DNA from: Antedon bifida | Taxonomy: Eukaryota; Echinodermata; Crinoidea; Comatulida; Antedonidae | Length of the DNA: 64,000 nucleotides | Assembly (NCBI GenBank): GCA_963402885.1 | Contig: OY727095.1 | Location: 31,625,001-31,689,000 of the forward strand | Direction: 5' to 3' | In this document: in pieces, positions 12,601 through 27,600 of the stretch | How the letters are laid out: the number at the start of each line of letters is the position of its first letter | Position numbering within the stretch: the first letter of the stretch is position 1 | The notes under the pieces: model-generated | Seen by the model: the letters and a program-made list of their open reading frames with translations, nothing else | Database searches by the model: none | Told to the model about the DNA's origin: nothing | Program-made: the position numbers and the translations under genes

Positions 12601-15600
12601 TGCTAAAAGGAAAATCACAAAAATATTTAGACTAATAAAAGGAAGATTTGAAAGGTTGTCATCATTTGTTATAAACACACAAATTACACAAACCAGTAGT
12701 GGTGTTAGTAGTCTATGAGTGCTAGCTTACCTGTATAAACCGACAATAGCCCGTGCTCTCCAGAGGGAGGGCTTAGATACGAAAGTGAAAAGTTCTTAGA
12801 ACACCCCTGTATTATAATGGACCAGTCCGCAACCACGCCCTCATGTGGGAGCGTACCAACGTACCACCGTCATCATTTTCTTTCGTAACGTGAGAGCATT
12901 ACGTCGTATGATACCAAGTGTTAGGATTGTACACTGTGCATACTATACAAAGAGTTCTATTACACTGATTACTAGTTGACTTGGCCAGGATATTAAGTGT
13001 ATTCCCACGGCCTGTTGCAGTACCAGCAGTTGATATATTGTTCATATATCGTTGATCCGTTTTAAATCGGGGTCTTCCTTAGATATAAGGAAGATTAAAA
13101 AGGAGAAAACAACACCCAGTTCATTGGATTTTAGGCCGCTGAACGGCCACGCTACCGGAAGACAAAGGAAAAGCAATTTGCATTGCCACCTGGACTGCCT
13201 CAGCTGAGGCGTGGACGCACTGTTGTGTGAAACAACAACAAAGCCGTCGTCAGGTTGTATTGTTCCTTATCTTGCTAGATTGCGTACTGTGTCCGCCGAT
13301 ATGCCTAAGTCTGAGTGTTTGCAATGCAGGGGCCAGCGTGCGACAGTCAAGTGGGACCGCCACTTGCTGTGCATTCACTGCCGCACCTGTAGTCAGGAGT
13401 CGCCGTGCGACATTTGTGTTCATTGGACGGCTTCGCGGTTTCGGACGTTGCCTCGTCCGTCGGGCCGTGCGCGGGTGGTAGACCCCGCACCCGCGGAGGT
13501 TCAGGTGGAGCCCCCGGCCCCGCTAGTAGAAGAGACCGAAGCGCCGGAAGTTTTGCCGGACGCGCCTGCAACGGCCGCTGCGCCTCCACCGCAGAGTAGT
13601 ACGCAGGACGAAGGTTTGTGCCCAGCCGTACTGGAGGCAATCGCAGCAGCGGTGCGAGCTCTACCGAGGGAGGCTGTGCCCTCGGCATCCTCGCTTAATT
13701 ATCCCCCTGTGCCAGTACTGCCTCCGCAGTACTTTCAAGGTCGAGGAAGGACGGACCCATCGCCGGATGCCGGTGGGTACGACAGTGACATGACCATGAC
13801 TTCACTGCCTAGTGAAGACCGCTCCGAGGCTGCACAGGGCGGAGACGGACTGCAGGCTCTAGTAAATCGTGTGGTTCCTGCTGTACTTTCGTACATTGGT
13901 GTAGAGTACGCTTATGACGCTCCGACGCCCGCGCCGGCTTCGAAGAGATACTCTACCTTTGGAGTGCGTGCTCCATTGAAGCGATCACGACTTGTCCAGT
14001 TGCGCCGCTGGATCCCGAACTTGTCGCTAGGGTAGAGGCTATAGCGAAGGAGCCTAAGACTCACAGCAGCCTTCTCGCTTCCGCAGGACCAATTTCTACG
14101 CTACGTATCGGCACCACCGATCCCAGATGCAGCGAAAGAACGTGCGCGCGAGGATCAAGGTCTCGACGCCAACGGCAGATTTCTGTCTCCTTCGGCCGCA
14201 ATAATCTCATCAGCGCATAATAGGGCCTCAGGAAAGTAAAATTGGTATGTTCCTTATGGAGGTATACCTCCATGGTTCATTGAAGATAATATGAATTACC
14301 TTTCTTGAATTCTGTAAGATCTGGCCTAGTACCCATCTCAGGAAGAGCTTTGTAACTGAACTGAATTTGACCTGGTGACAAACGACGTCCATCCTAAAAA
14401 GAGAAGAACAAGTTTCAACTGATGACAATCAAATAAGATGGTGAGATTGTGTTAAAGATTTAAACCAAAAATCCCCATTATGGTTGATCATTTTAAGCCC
14501 TGTCTACACTATCAAACTTTATGTGACAAAAATATGTGCCCATATACTGTATAGACATGATGATGTCATATCACTACCATATTTGGGCATATCAATACCA
14601 TATTTGGGCATATCACTACCATATTTGGGCATATCACTACCATATTTGACCATATCACTACCATATTTGGGCACATCACAGAACTAAGTTTCATAGTGTA
14701 GACAGAGCTTTAGCTCATTGAATGCAAGTTAAAATAATTATATTATATGATGATCTAATCAGTAAATCCTGTAAGCCGTTTGTATCCTTTTGCAATCTGT
14801 TTTATATTCTGGCGATCAATTTATTATTGATTTTAACAGGATTTGGACAGGAAGGGTGCAAGTGCATCCTGTCACTCCCATCTTAATGACACCAACCATG
14901 GAGGACAAATAATCCTCCATGGACCAACCATGGACCAAAACATTTAGAGGTCCATGGACCAACCAACAAAAGCTACGACATCCTATATGTTCATTTTAAA
15001 ACTTCGCTAGGTCTGTTTTTGTTTTTATATATTTAGGAAAATTGCCAAGGATGACCATAAGCAAATTCATTCACTATCCTTCTTAAAGGTGGCAATCCTG
15101 TTTACAAGACAAACATATACAAAAGATGCTACATAAACAAAGTCTTATTTTACAAGTCTTTGGGAGTGAAGTTGTATTTTGTCATTAGAAAAAAAAAATC
15201 CTGACATATGACAGGACTTGAACCCAGGAGCCTTAGATTGGTAGCCAAGCATCATAACCACCAAGCTACAACTCCACTAATTGTAATTTCAATATCTGTA
15301 CTGATCTGGATAATTACATGAAATGATCCGTATTGATATCATCAACCTATTATATTCAGTACATCAGGTATTTGAAGCTAACCAATGGAAGTTGTGTTTG
15401 ACTTTATGGACCATGGCAAACATTCTACTGCAGTTACTGCAGAATGTGTTATGTAATAACTACAACTAGTTTTGTGCAATCACTTTTTAGGGACTACATA
15501 TAGGGCCTATGTCAAATATTATACTGTAGCTACCGAATATGTTATGTAATAACTAGTTTGTTCAATCACTTTTTAGGGACTGTAAATCAATTTTTGTATA

Positions 15601-18600
15601 ATCCTGGTTATTGCAGTGAATGCTTCATAAATCTCTACATTGAAAAAAAAGATACAGTGCATCATCACAGCAAAAAAGTGTAGCTACTGTTTAAAATGCA
15701 TATTATACCGTTTGATTAGTAACTGATATAAAGCTCTGTCTACACTATCAAACTACTGTACTGTGCTCAAATATGGTAATGATATGCTTAAATATGGTAA
15801 TTATATGACATCATCATTTCCATATATGGGCACATCAATTTGTTGTCACATAAAGTATGATAGTGTAGACAGAGCTTAACTAATATTACTGTATGTACTC
15901 CCAGCTGCCTTGATGGTGGAGTAAATAAATCGGCCAATTAATTCATGATCCAAATTGTGGAGAAATAAAGACATACATACACTGGAAGGAAGGTGAATCA
16001 AATCTAACCACTACTCACTAATCAAATTAAGTATCATAAACTACTGAAGCATGACATTAAATTAATACACCATGACAAATCTTCAATGATACTTGAATCA
16101 TATTCAATACTTCTGTTTAATAATATAAAATTAAGTTTCATTTTTTTTAAATTTAAGCAAATCAATACATTTTTGAGAATTTTTTCGGGTATTTATAAGT
16201 TAAATTCAATCTTGTTTTATCGTTTATTTAGGTTTTTACTTATTTTATTTGTATCTTCATTTAGATCAAGGCACTGATAGTGATACCCACAGCATTGTCA
16301 TTTACTAATTTAATTGCCTTATAATTTATTTATATTATATAATACAATTATACAGATAATTTTTAAACCATAGTATACAAGGATACAAGGAAACTTTATT
16401 CATCCCAACTTGGGAAATTGTGTTGCTGTCTTATTACAATGCCGTAAAGAAAAGAGAAATGATAGGCCTAATACATAAGTGTGATAATAATAATAATAAC
16501 ACAAAAATAGTGAATTCGTAATAAATTCCCCTATCTTTGAAATCTTTCATTATAGTCTCGTAAACTAAATTAATTGAGGTCTTACTATTTAGGCTCATTT
16601 TAGGTCATCTGTAAGGTTGTTTGGTTTACATCCAAGATTCAGTTATAACTTTAAGACTTTAAAGATTCAACATTAAGACTTTACAGGTGTACTATACTTA
16701 CTAGTGATTTCTTGGTAAAAGCCGGTGGTATGCAACCACCGGTGCCATTCATGTGGAACGCACAGTAGGCATCTTTCAATTCTGCTCTGCATTCGGGTTG
16801 ACTAACTCTGTAAGAAGAAATTAGAAAAGAAAACAATTTTCATAAACTGTCAACTAATGATTTAGTTTTTGTTGTGAAGCAGAATGAAATTCTCTGTTTA
16901 TTATACAGAAGGATGCTTTATGTATTTCTATACATATTTATGATGCATGAAATGTTATTCACAGAAACTGATAGAGGGTGGATATTGACGAAAATCTCAC
17001 AAGTTTTGTGTTTCTAAAAAGACGAGCTACGTGGACAAATTAAAAACACCTCAAGTTGTTATGTTCATCATTAAAAAATAACCATTTCATATCAAAGATC
17101 CTCAATATGTATGAAAACTTTAGCTTCCAGATATATTTGTAAACCACTCCACTCCTACTCTCACTAAATTTTTATTTACAGTACAACATCAAAGTTTATT
17201 ACAATGTCTCAAAAGAACACAAAGTGATATTTAGTAGGAAAACGCAAACATTTTCCATTATTGGGCTCACATATTCATGAAATATTGAAAAAGAAATGTT
17301 ATATTAAATTATAGTTAAATGAAATTGATATTTGACTATAATTCAATGATAAATGTACTGTATGTTTGAAAAAAAAAATCAATATATGTATATGGAAAAG
17401 ATATCAAGAAAGCAGGCTTCAAAACATATTTAAACATCACGATTGCACTCAAGAATGTAATCAAATTGCTTGTATGTACACACCATTACTGCAAGGCTAG
17501 GCAATGTTGATGCTTCTCTATGATTCACCGCGCAATCGAAAATTGATTGCATTAAGAGGACAGTCCACTTTAATAAAGATACCGTACGTGATCACGGCGC
17601 ATTTTGGCTCTTGTCGGAAAATGTGCCTAATTTCAAAGCAACGTACGTTGGTAAATAACGAGTCAATTTAGTAATTTTTTTTTAACAGTTTGCTGACGAA
17701 AGTGAATAAGAAACAGAGAATTGAAAGTTTTGTGCTGTATTAATGTTTTTATACAGCTTTGCAGTGTCTAACCACCAGCTCAAATAGGCATTGAAGGACT
17801 CATCATAATTAGCAAAATTATATTAGTTTACAGATTAAAATCCAAGGAAATGCAAGAATACAGTGAATACTAAAAGATTACTGTACACTACAGTGCAGGA
17901 TTTCCTCTGAAGCGAACGGAAAAATACATGGAAAGTGTTGAGTGGTACGAGTGTGTTCAGTCCTTCAAAACGTACGCAGGTTGAGCTTAGCATTACAGCA
18001 TATTACTCTTGTACACTACTCAGTTTATTTTTAATTTCAGTATCTAATAAAGGACATTGTGATTTATTAACGGAAGTATCATTGCACATTGCCTATGTAC
18101 GACTGGAGATGAGTTATTAATACTGAATAAAAAAAAGCTATTTTTAAATGCAAGCATTGCTAACAAAGTGATTCAACATGGAATACTTTCAACATTGTCA
18201 TGACACAATACAAATCTGCATTCCCAATGCTCTGACATGACCCTTACACAAACATACTTGTGCATTAATGATTGTAAAACAGTGTTGATTTCTTTTGGGA
18301 GATAAATAAAGTAGATCGTTGGTAATGACACAGTATGCACGAATTAAAGATGTACCTGTACACGGTGAAGTATACACCAAACTACTACACCTATGGACCT
18401 ATGGACAATAATAATATAGGTTACACAAAAAGAAAGTTTGTTAAATATCCATTATAATCAATAATGGAGTGTACATTAACAAGGCACGATATAACCAATC
18501 TTTTGTGTTCCATTAATATCTTAACTTAATAACTTTCCAAGAACCTAAAACAGACTTACAGAATTCTACAGTTACTGCAGTGATTACAGTATGAAGAACA

Positions 18601-21600
18601 ATGGTTTTATTCTAAAAACACTGTTGATTTCTTAATATTTATTCATAGCAACTGCCCATTATACAGTATTGTTTAAAGGTTTGTATGGCGAATAAACACT
18701 AGTAAAGTTAGGTTTGCACTACACCATGTGATTCCAAAAGGAAATACTATAGTAGGTTGAGAATGGCTTGATGTTCTGGTTGTTGTGTTGCTATTGTGTT
18801 GCTGAACAAGTTATAGGAAAAACAAACTTGTTTTTAAGATTTCAACCTTACAAGTCTGCAGGATATCAGTAGCTATATGAGGGATTACTTTTGATACATT
18901 ATACTAACTTCTCCCGGAAGCATTCAATGTTAACATGACCAGAAACCACATCAATCATCAGCTGGATGGTAAGCCTAGCTATTTATAATCAAATTAAGTT
19001 TAAATAACATTACACTGTAGTGTTTAATGTAGAAATGGAATACAAATTAAAGACCCAGAAACAGAAATCAGATGAAGAAACAAAAAAAAATACACAAACC
19101 AATAATGGTGTTGGTAGTCTATGAGTGATAGTTTACCTGGATGAACCGACATAGGCCTTTTCCCCTTCAAGGGGAGAACACAACCGAAAAGTAAAAATTT
19201 ATCTCTCCTCAAAGACAGTGGTATCGCTCATGAGCCACGCCCTCAGGTGGGCGGCAACGCCAATGCATACCTCACTATTGACTTGGAGGGGAGTTCAGGA
19301 ATAAATTTTTACTTTTCAGTTATGTTCTCCCCTTGAAGGGGAAGAGGCCTATGTCGGTTCATCCAGGTAAGCTCGTCATGTAATAGACTAAACATTTTTA
19401 CTGTATTATATCCAAATCTTGCTCTCTTGCATGCAAATCTCACTCTAGAATCAATCTTGTACCTTCTTTACATGCTCATCTTAATCTCGTATGAACCAAG
19501 CACACTTCAAACGGCACAGGTACAGTATTAAGTAGGTCTCTCAATCTACTGTCTTAAGCTCTGTCTACACTATCAAACTACTGAAGTGATACTGATAGTG
19601 TAGACAGAGCTTTACACAAAAATCTCATTCTAGTATTAAATTATATCAATTTGAGATTGATTGGTCTATGAATGCTTGCACCTTGCTAGAACAACCAACT
19701 AAATTACACGAAAAAAAAACCAGAATTTAATAAACTCACCGTCCAATAATGTCCCATACATCATTTGCCATTGTCAGCTGACTTGGGGCACTTGCCTTGC
19801 ACCAACCAGAATATCTAGAAAAGGAGAAAATGTATGAAAACAAATTATTAAAAAAAGAGCAACAATAAATTTAAATCTTCCTTTTATTCCACACATCTTT
19901 AAAAGTAACAAATCCATATTTGGCAGAAATACTATGATTTAGTAAAAATCATAAAAATCTAACAATAAAATGTCATTGGATATTGACATCATTTTAACCC
20001 ACATACAATTTACATACTGCATCATAGTTATCCCAGGAGTATAATTAGGTACCAATCAGTAAATTTAAATAATAATTGACATTTACATTGATTAAATTTC
20101 AAACATGATGAAATATTTCTAATAAAGCAGATTGTGTAATAGTATAGTACTGTTATGTATGTATTATCAAATCAAAACATTCTTTAACACCCATCAATAA
20201 ATCATACTATACTTATCAACAACTGTATATAAAATTATAATTTCCATATTTATAATACTAATATACTGTAGTGTTAAATTGACCCGATTTCATTCTAAAA
20301 ATATGATGTATTCAAACCTTAAGATTTATGACAAAATAGATAATTGTATATTGGAATAGCTTGAAGCCTGTGACTAGGGTACCTACAGTAATTAGGACAA
20401 CATAATTGGATGAATTGTATTAAAACTGAATAAATTGTGCGTATAGTTGTTCGAAATTTGATTGTACTGTATAATGGTATAGAATACAAAAATTATACAT
20501 TTATCGGCAGGGATAATGTACTTGGATCTCTGCCTTATTTGGGATAAATTATCTATCTACTGTAAAACACACAGTATATTTAGAGTTAAAATAAAAGCAT
20601 TTGAAGTGTTTGAATTAGTTAAAGCTCTGTCTACACTATCAAACTTTATGTGACAAAAAATGTGATGTGCCCATATATGGACATGATGATGTCATATCAC
20701 TACCATACTTGGGCATATTACTAACATATTTGGGCACATCACACTTTTTTTGTCAAACTAGTTTGATAGTGTAGACAGTACTTAAAACTTGTAGATTATA
20801 TCATAGCAACAAAGTGCAAAAGTTCACATTGTAGTCAACTATAAAGGTCGTATTAAAATTCTATCTGTTTTAAATTTAGTTCATTTCTGCTTTTATTAAT
20901 GGCTGTGTGTTTTGGTCAGACAAGCAATTTTTCTAGTGTCAAAACTTGAGAAAATAAACAATATTCTCTGCTATATATATACCTTTAGTTTCATTAAAGG
21001 TGATTATCCAGAAATGTTTTTTTTTAAACTGAAGATATCAATTTATCGGGGGTTGACGTCTACTGACTGAAATAGGTACAATATTTAAATTTTTAAAAAA
21101 ACAACCGATATGTCATGACTTAATTAAAGATATTAAAACATTCTTCAATCTGTTTTAATTTTGTTGAGAAAAACATGTTACTGTACGCTTATGGTTTTAA
21201 TGAAATGATCATTATTCATATAAATTTATAAATTATCCTTATAATTCAGCTATTTATAGCAATTTAAAGTAGAATTCATATATTGTTCAAATATCTCATG
21301 CAGCGTCTGAGTATTATAATACATATTAGACATAATGAAAATGGCATTGTAACAAACAAAATCATAAAAACCCCAATTAGTGAACATATTGTACTACTGT
21401 ATATTTTAGCAAATGATATTACATTGAAAAATAACGATAAAATTTCATTAGAAGGAAAACACAATATCCCTAGTGAATTTTGCATTTAAAAAAGTTTAAA
21501 ATCGATATACCTAAATAATAGACATCAAAATTTATAATAATAATAACAAAAAGGATGCTAACACTATTAGTATCTAAATATTTTGAAATTTACAGTGAAA

Positions 21601-24600
21601 GAAATAGGACATTAGGTTCAGTTCTGCGCTACCATTTTTAGGCCCTGGGCACCCATATTCAAAATCATCCTAGATACATCACCGTTATTAATGAATTTCA
21701 ATTGACGGCGGTCCTATATTTAAAGCTTTACTTTTGCGAGTTTTTTACCTAAAAGGTGACAACTTCCTCTTATTTCCTTTTCCTGATTCAATCTTTAGTG
21801 AACATTTTCCACAGAATATGTTTTCTTTAAAAAGGTGCTTATATCAGATACTGTATAATTAACAATACAGTAGTCCTCCTCAAAATTTGGATTACTTTTC
21901 TAATAAAATTATTTAGGCTAAAAAACCTAAATGTTAAGCTAGTATGCTATGCCCCAAACTTTATCCAATTCCACGTTCAAATGAAGGGGTGGGTAAAGTA
22001 GATGTGTATCATATTACTTTGTAGGCCTACATACTGTATAGTATAGTAATGCTGAATTTAACCTACAGTACCTATTTTCAAGATTGAAGAGTTAACACTT
22101 TGATTTTTATGTAGTTAAAGTTCTTCTGGGGCCTCAGACATTTCATGTTACGGTGACTCTGTTGCTTTTGAGGTCCCAGGACATGATGTCGATTAAATAA
22201 AAAAATCAAACACCAAGTCAGTCTGTAAATCATGTGTTTACTGTAATGTTCCTATCTATTCCCAAAGGAGGTGGAACACTAGCTGGTTTGTATTAATGTA
22301 ATATGTTTAACTTACGTTACCTAATCGCCAATAAGCCTTGCGATGTAAGTTCAAAAGTGACATTTTACATTTACTTGTTAACCTTGAAAATATTACATTA
22401 ACATTGTAATATACAACACAATACCCTGATATTTTTAACACCACTTTAAATTTAAAGAGCCTGCACAATGTGTTTCTATTCTACTCTTAACAATACATAA
22501 AATTGTTGTTACTGCTGGTAAAACAAACACGTAACATATTATCTTCTGTTTTGTACAGTAGATCAAGAATTTCAAACACAAAGGCCAGGGATATAAATTA
22601 ATAAAATGTTATTGTAAAAATTAAAAATTGACTTTCTATTTGCAAAATTGTCTTCTTATTAACACAACAATTAGTGCAATTTTATTTATAATACTTCTTA
22701 AAATAAAGCATTATTACAATATTAAATGTTGTGTCCATTTTTCTTTTCTGTAAGTTCTTATTTGTGATGTATTGAAAAAGATCAGATCACAATTCAGAAG
22801 AAATGAAATGGTAATAGTATTAATTATATAACTCTACCATAAATCTTGTACAAAAACATAAATGTTATTTCAACTTTAGAAACAATATTATCATTGTCGA
22901 GGCAGATAGACTGGATCATTCCATTCTACTTTAGACATTGTAATATACTTTGTTATGAAATGAGGAGACTAATATTGAGATTGAGGGCTTTAAACGATCA
23001 AGAAATTTTCCAAGCTACCCCTGGATTCAGCCCTGTTTTTTGGTCAGTACTAGATACTGTATGTTTTAAAGATATTCCTACTTACCTACTGTGGATTTAT
23101 ATTGCATACTGTACTCTGTTGTTTTACTAAAATATACTTTATGTGATAGTATTTTTGAATTAATACAAAATTAGAAAACAGTATACTGTAAACCGAGGGA
23201 TACTTCAGGCAAAATTCAGAGAGCAACAGAGGGAACACTATTTATTGTACAAAAAAAAAACAATTATCCCTTAAATTAGTTTGTTTATCATGGACATTTA
23301 AATTCTGCCACATGTGTGAACCCGGATAAGGAATACAATGTTAATCAACAACTTCCTGCAGGAAATGCAAAAGATCTCACCTTTACTTTTATTCAAAATT
23401 GTTAAATAAATACTGGTCATCATTTAAAAATTATGTTACCATTAAAGTATGTCATTTATTAGAAGTATATTATTAACATTAACAAATAATTATACATTTG
23501 TACAGTGTTACCAAAATATTTTTCCTTAAAATTTCAAACATAAATATTCTATTCAATCACAGCAAAAAATCCAAAGAGAATTAATTGATCACAACACCTA
23601 ATTTAATTTTTTTCCCCAAATATTATAGTATTTATAAATGCATTTTTAAATTCTTAGATTGTGCAGTAACTTACGAAATATATTTGTAATGAATTCATTT
23701 GAGATGAGAACGAATGAGATTGGACAGGTATGTAATTGCGCCTTGATACTATAGGTAATCATTCTTACATGCGATCAATACGTGGGTAAAGAAATGTGCT
23801 ATCGTGACCTTGCGACGATGATGTATCACATGACGTATATGGCCGACTTTGTTAGATGTCATTTACCAACAAGAAAATACAATTTTAAAAATGCTGTCAT
23901 ACTATCATCACATGGTTCATTATATTCTCACATTATGTTATTACATGACATTAAAGATGGCCGATGGTTGTTAAGAGGCATTATCAACAAAACTTAATGC
24001 TATTATCATTCATAATTTTTTTTTATTAAGGCAAATTAGTTATGAAATATAAAATGAAACAGATTAGAAAGAAAAAAAATACTAGCTGTGAGAAAAGTTT
24101 AATAGCAGCATACAGTAAGACACTCTGTAACCAAATAGGTATGTTCCTCTAAAGCTCTGTCTACACTATCAAACTTTATGTGACAAAAAAATGTGATGTG
24201 CCCATATTTGGACATGATGATCATATTTAGGCATATCACCAGTAAAACTAGTTTGATAGTGTAGAGCTTAACTAATGACTACAAATACACACACAGAAAC
24301 AAAGCTAGGCACAAAGTAGACTAAGTAATAAAACTGAAATTTGCGATTAACATTGATGTATATTACGGTTCATCATCATCAGGGTTCACATTTTATTGTG
24401 TAATAATAAATCTTAATAAAACCAAATTGCAAGAAACAAACTTTATACCACCCAGCAGCAATAATGCTCAATGAAATCAATATCAGATAAGAAAATTTGC
24501 ATATTGTGTGACAAGCAAGAGGATATTGCGATTAAAATCCTTAACAAATTCCAAGTAGGAGAAACGCAACACACATCCTAATGTGTTTGTACCACACAGA

Positions 24601-27600
24601 TATCCAGGTATAGCTAGGCTAAAAATAGATCACATTTTGTGTGAAAACTCCTATTCAGGGGCCAACACCTTTTCAGAGGAAACCCCTATTAAATGGTAAT
24701 TTTGAGGTCCCAAAGGTGTCCCCTTAGAAGGGGTTCTACTGTATGATATTCTATGATACAAGATACTAAAATTGACTGACATTTTTTTGGCTAATTTGAG
24801 ACATTTTCAGTATAGTAATTAAAGAAAAAAAATCTGGTTATAGTAAAATCAAAAGTAAAACAATTGCAATTTCCATTTAAAAAAAAAGTTTTCTATTTTT
24901 AGATGGCATAAAGAAAACAATGGATCACATCAAAATTATTCTGCTGTCAATAACTACAGTACATTTTATTTAGTTTCAAAGTAATTTTATGAGACACTGC
25001 AATTAAAAAAGTGTGTACTATTTGATTATCTAAAAATCCCCATAAATTAATGATACTGATACTGATAGTGCCATAATAACTTTCACCTTCTGTTTTGCAA
25101 GGGTGTGTACAGTATTGTACATCCTGATGCAATACTTTTGACCTGTCATCATACAGTAAATATCTCTACACACAATACAGGAATTCATAAGTACTACCAA
25201 TTTAATTTGTAATAATTCACAATTAAAGTGTTTGTAAAATCACTTTACTTTGACATGGTATTAGTGTGAAGTACATTGTTATAATCTTTTTAGTGTATCA
25301 CACATATTTCATTGTAACTGTTGTTATACTGTATATGGTTTGAATAAACACAATTAATTAATTTTCAGTAAAAATAATATTTCAATGTTTGAATTTTAAC
25401 AGTAGACATTAGTTAATTTATTTTTTTATTAATAATATGAAAGTAAATTAGTCAAATTATTTAAAATTGTTTACATTTTTGATTTAAAAAAAAATAACAA
25501 TCCGTATCTGTTACTAATAACAATATGTTGTGAAACAAGTGAAATCACAAATATCAGAATTGCAAAGCTAGACAAAAATCAATGATTTATTCATGCTTTC
25601 AAACTAGGTACTCATTAGGTATAATGCATTCATGTGCAAATACATCACATACCTTCTTAATTATAGATTAGTATAACATTTGTATCATTGTTTTAGAATT
25701 GACCTGCATCACTATATTGTTAAAAAAATAAGCAATTAAATAAATCATACCCATATCTTTCCTCCATTAAAGCTCTGTCTATACTATCAGCGATATGTCC
25801 AAATATGACATCATCATGTCCATATATAATCACATTTTTTTGTCACATAAAGTTTGATAGTGAAGACAGAGCTTTAAACTCTGCTTTTTAAAACAAATAT
25901 TTTTGCATTATGAGTGTCACTGTGAATTTTGCTTTTTGTCTTTAATAATATTACAATATAATTAATTGGCTGTCATCCTTTTTAAAAACCCATCACACAG
26001 TACTGTATAATCATTAAAAAATCATTACTACCTCATCCAAGATCATATCCCTATAAATACACATAAATTCTCTAACTATTAAAAATCTATAAATAACTGT
26101 ACTTTTAAAACGCGAAATTCTAGGAAAAATAAGACTAAAACTGAAGGAAAGACGATAGCGAATGTCAAGTCTGACTTGATATGAAACATTTCATATTAAT
26201 ATGCATAGTAATACAGTAAGAGTAAGGGTTGTAATGTAGGTAGTTGATGACGACGAATGTTGCTAATTTGTTTTTGCCCTGGGCGAAGGCTACAATACAG
26301 CAGCATGTCTGAAATATGATCACATGAAAGAAGGAATATGAAATAAAATATTTATTACTAAGGACAGCGTTTGTAATGTTTAGTTTATAGCAAATTTCCA
26401 TGACATCTTTTTACGTCATAGCTTGACCTCGATTGAAATTTCATATTCTTAATCCGTTAATAATTTTTTTTTTACATTGACTATTAAAAAAATTATAGCC
26501 TTTTGAAATGCCATTATTGTCCTTCAAGTCAGAACCCTCCAAGTTTTCAAATTAATTATTTGAAGTCTACATTTAATTTCTTAAAACCTTTTTAAAATGT
26601 GAGTATAATCAAATATCATTTGAAAACAATATTGATAATTCAATTGAATATGAAGTTCAATGACAAAATAACATCATCATCATCACATCATAACATCATA
26701 ACATCATCCGGCCTCTAGTATGTTCCAGTTGATGCGCAGCGGTCGGCGATTTCGTTCTATTAAGGCCAATAAGGCACGATTTACAAATAGTTTCTTTCCA
26801 GGATCTATTAGAGCCTTAAACATGATGTAGACACTTGTTTGTAATGTTTCTGTTTTTGAGTTCGTTCCAACAGAGCAAACATAATTTCTATGTTTTTTTT
26901 TCCTAAAACAAATGATAATAAATGAGACTTGACTTGACTTGACTTTATACTATATAATTTTATTTAAATTTAAAGATATATTGTCCTAAAAAATAATTTT
27001 TTTAAATTTTTGTTGTTGAATATGCCATTTTAATGTCACATAATAGTTATTCATTTTGACAAAAAAACTGGATAAAAAAAAAAAATCACTGGAAAAACTG
27101 CAATTTAAAGCAAAAAATAGTCAAATTGGCTGCCAGCCAATGATTTTTTGGTTGCATTTAACCATTTATTTTGTCATTTTATAAGTGAAAATCAGGTTTT
27201 TTTTCAACAGAAGTTATATTAATTTTTAAAAAACTACAAAATGTTTTTGGGGGACAATACATCTTTAACTGAAGAATATATTGCATTTAACTATTATTTA
27301 CAGACACATACGCAAAAATCGGATAATGATTGTTAATTCTCTAATGAATTACTTGCGTCTAGAGTAGGAACACATAGTTCATATAGAAACAGATACACAA
27401 ACCTCTCCTCAATCAAGTTCAGACAAAGCGGATTTGTGTGGGGGTTGTTAATTGAACAACTCAATCAAAAGCAAACCTGTAATACTGAAAAAATTCTAAA
27501 TAATCTTTTCTTTGCAATTTACCAGTTTGGCATTCCATACTTTCCTCATAATAAACTCCATGCTAATTTTTCACTATTGGACAAGGCAGACAAGTTGGGT

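Larger units (their letters stand above)
675..14299. other. Intron 4 of the uncharacterised secreted protein gene
   Basis: A 13.6-kb block with no exon I can support. It holds foldback elements at 1872-2070, 2732-3175, 4021-4172 and 5287-5474, two tandem-repeat arrays (3325-3612, 6210-6992), LINE 3' ends (8044-8265, 9230-9356), a reverse SINE head (7535-7625), a truncated element at 11567-11733 and the GC-rich retroelement fragment at 12696-14236. The remainder is plain AT-rich sequence. Confidence 0.6.

Noticed and set aside
13347-13688. Minus-strand and overlapping plus-strand open frames in the GC-rich island
   Set aside because: GC-rich shadows of the gag-like frame; no motif and no splice context.
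15195-15278. Possible tRNA gene on the minus strand
   Set aside because: tRNA-like only at the A and B boxes and followed by a repeated SINE body.
22846-23130. 94-codon open frame
   Set aside because: Hydrophobic but compositionally random, no splice signals or recognisable domain, inside a large intron.
23782-23997. 71-codon open frame
   Set aside because: No family resemblance and no exon borders in phase with a neighbour.
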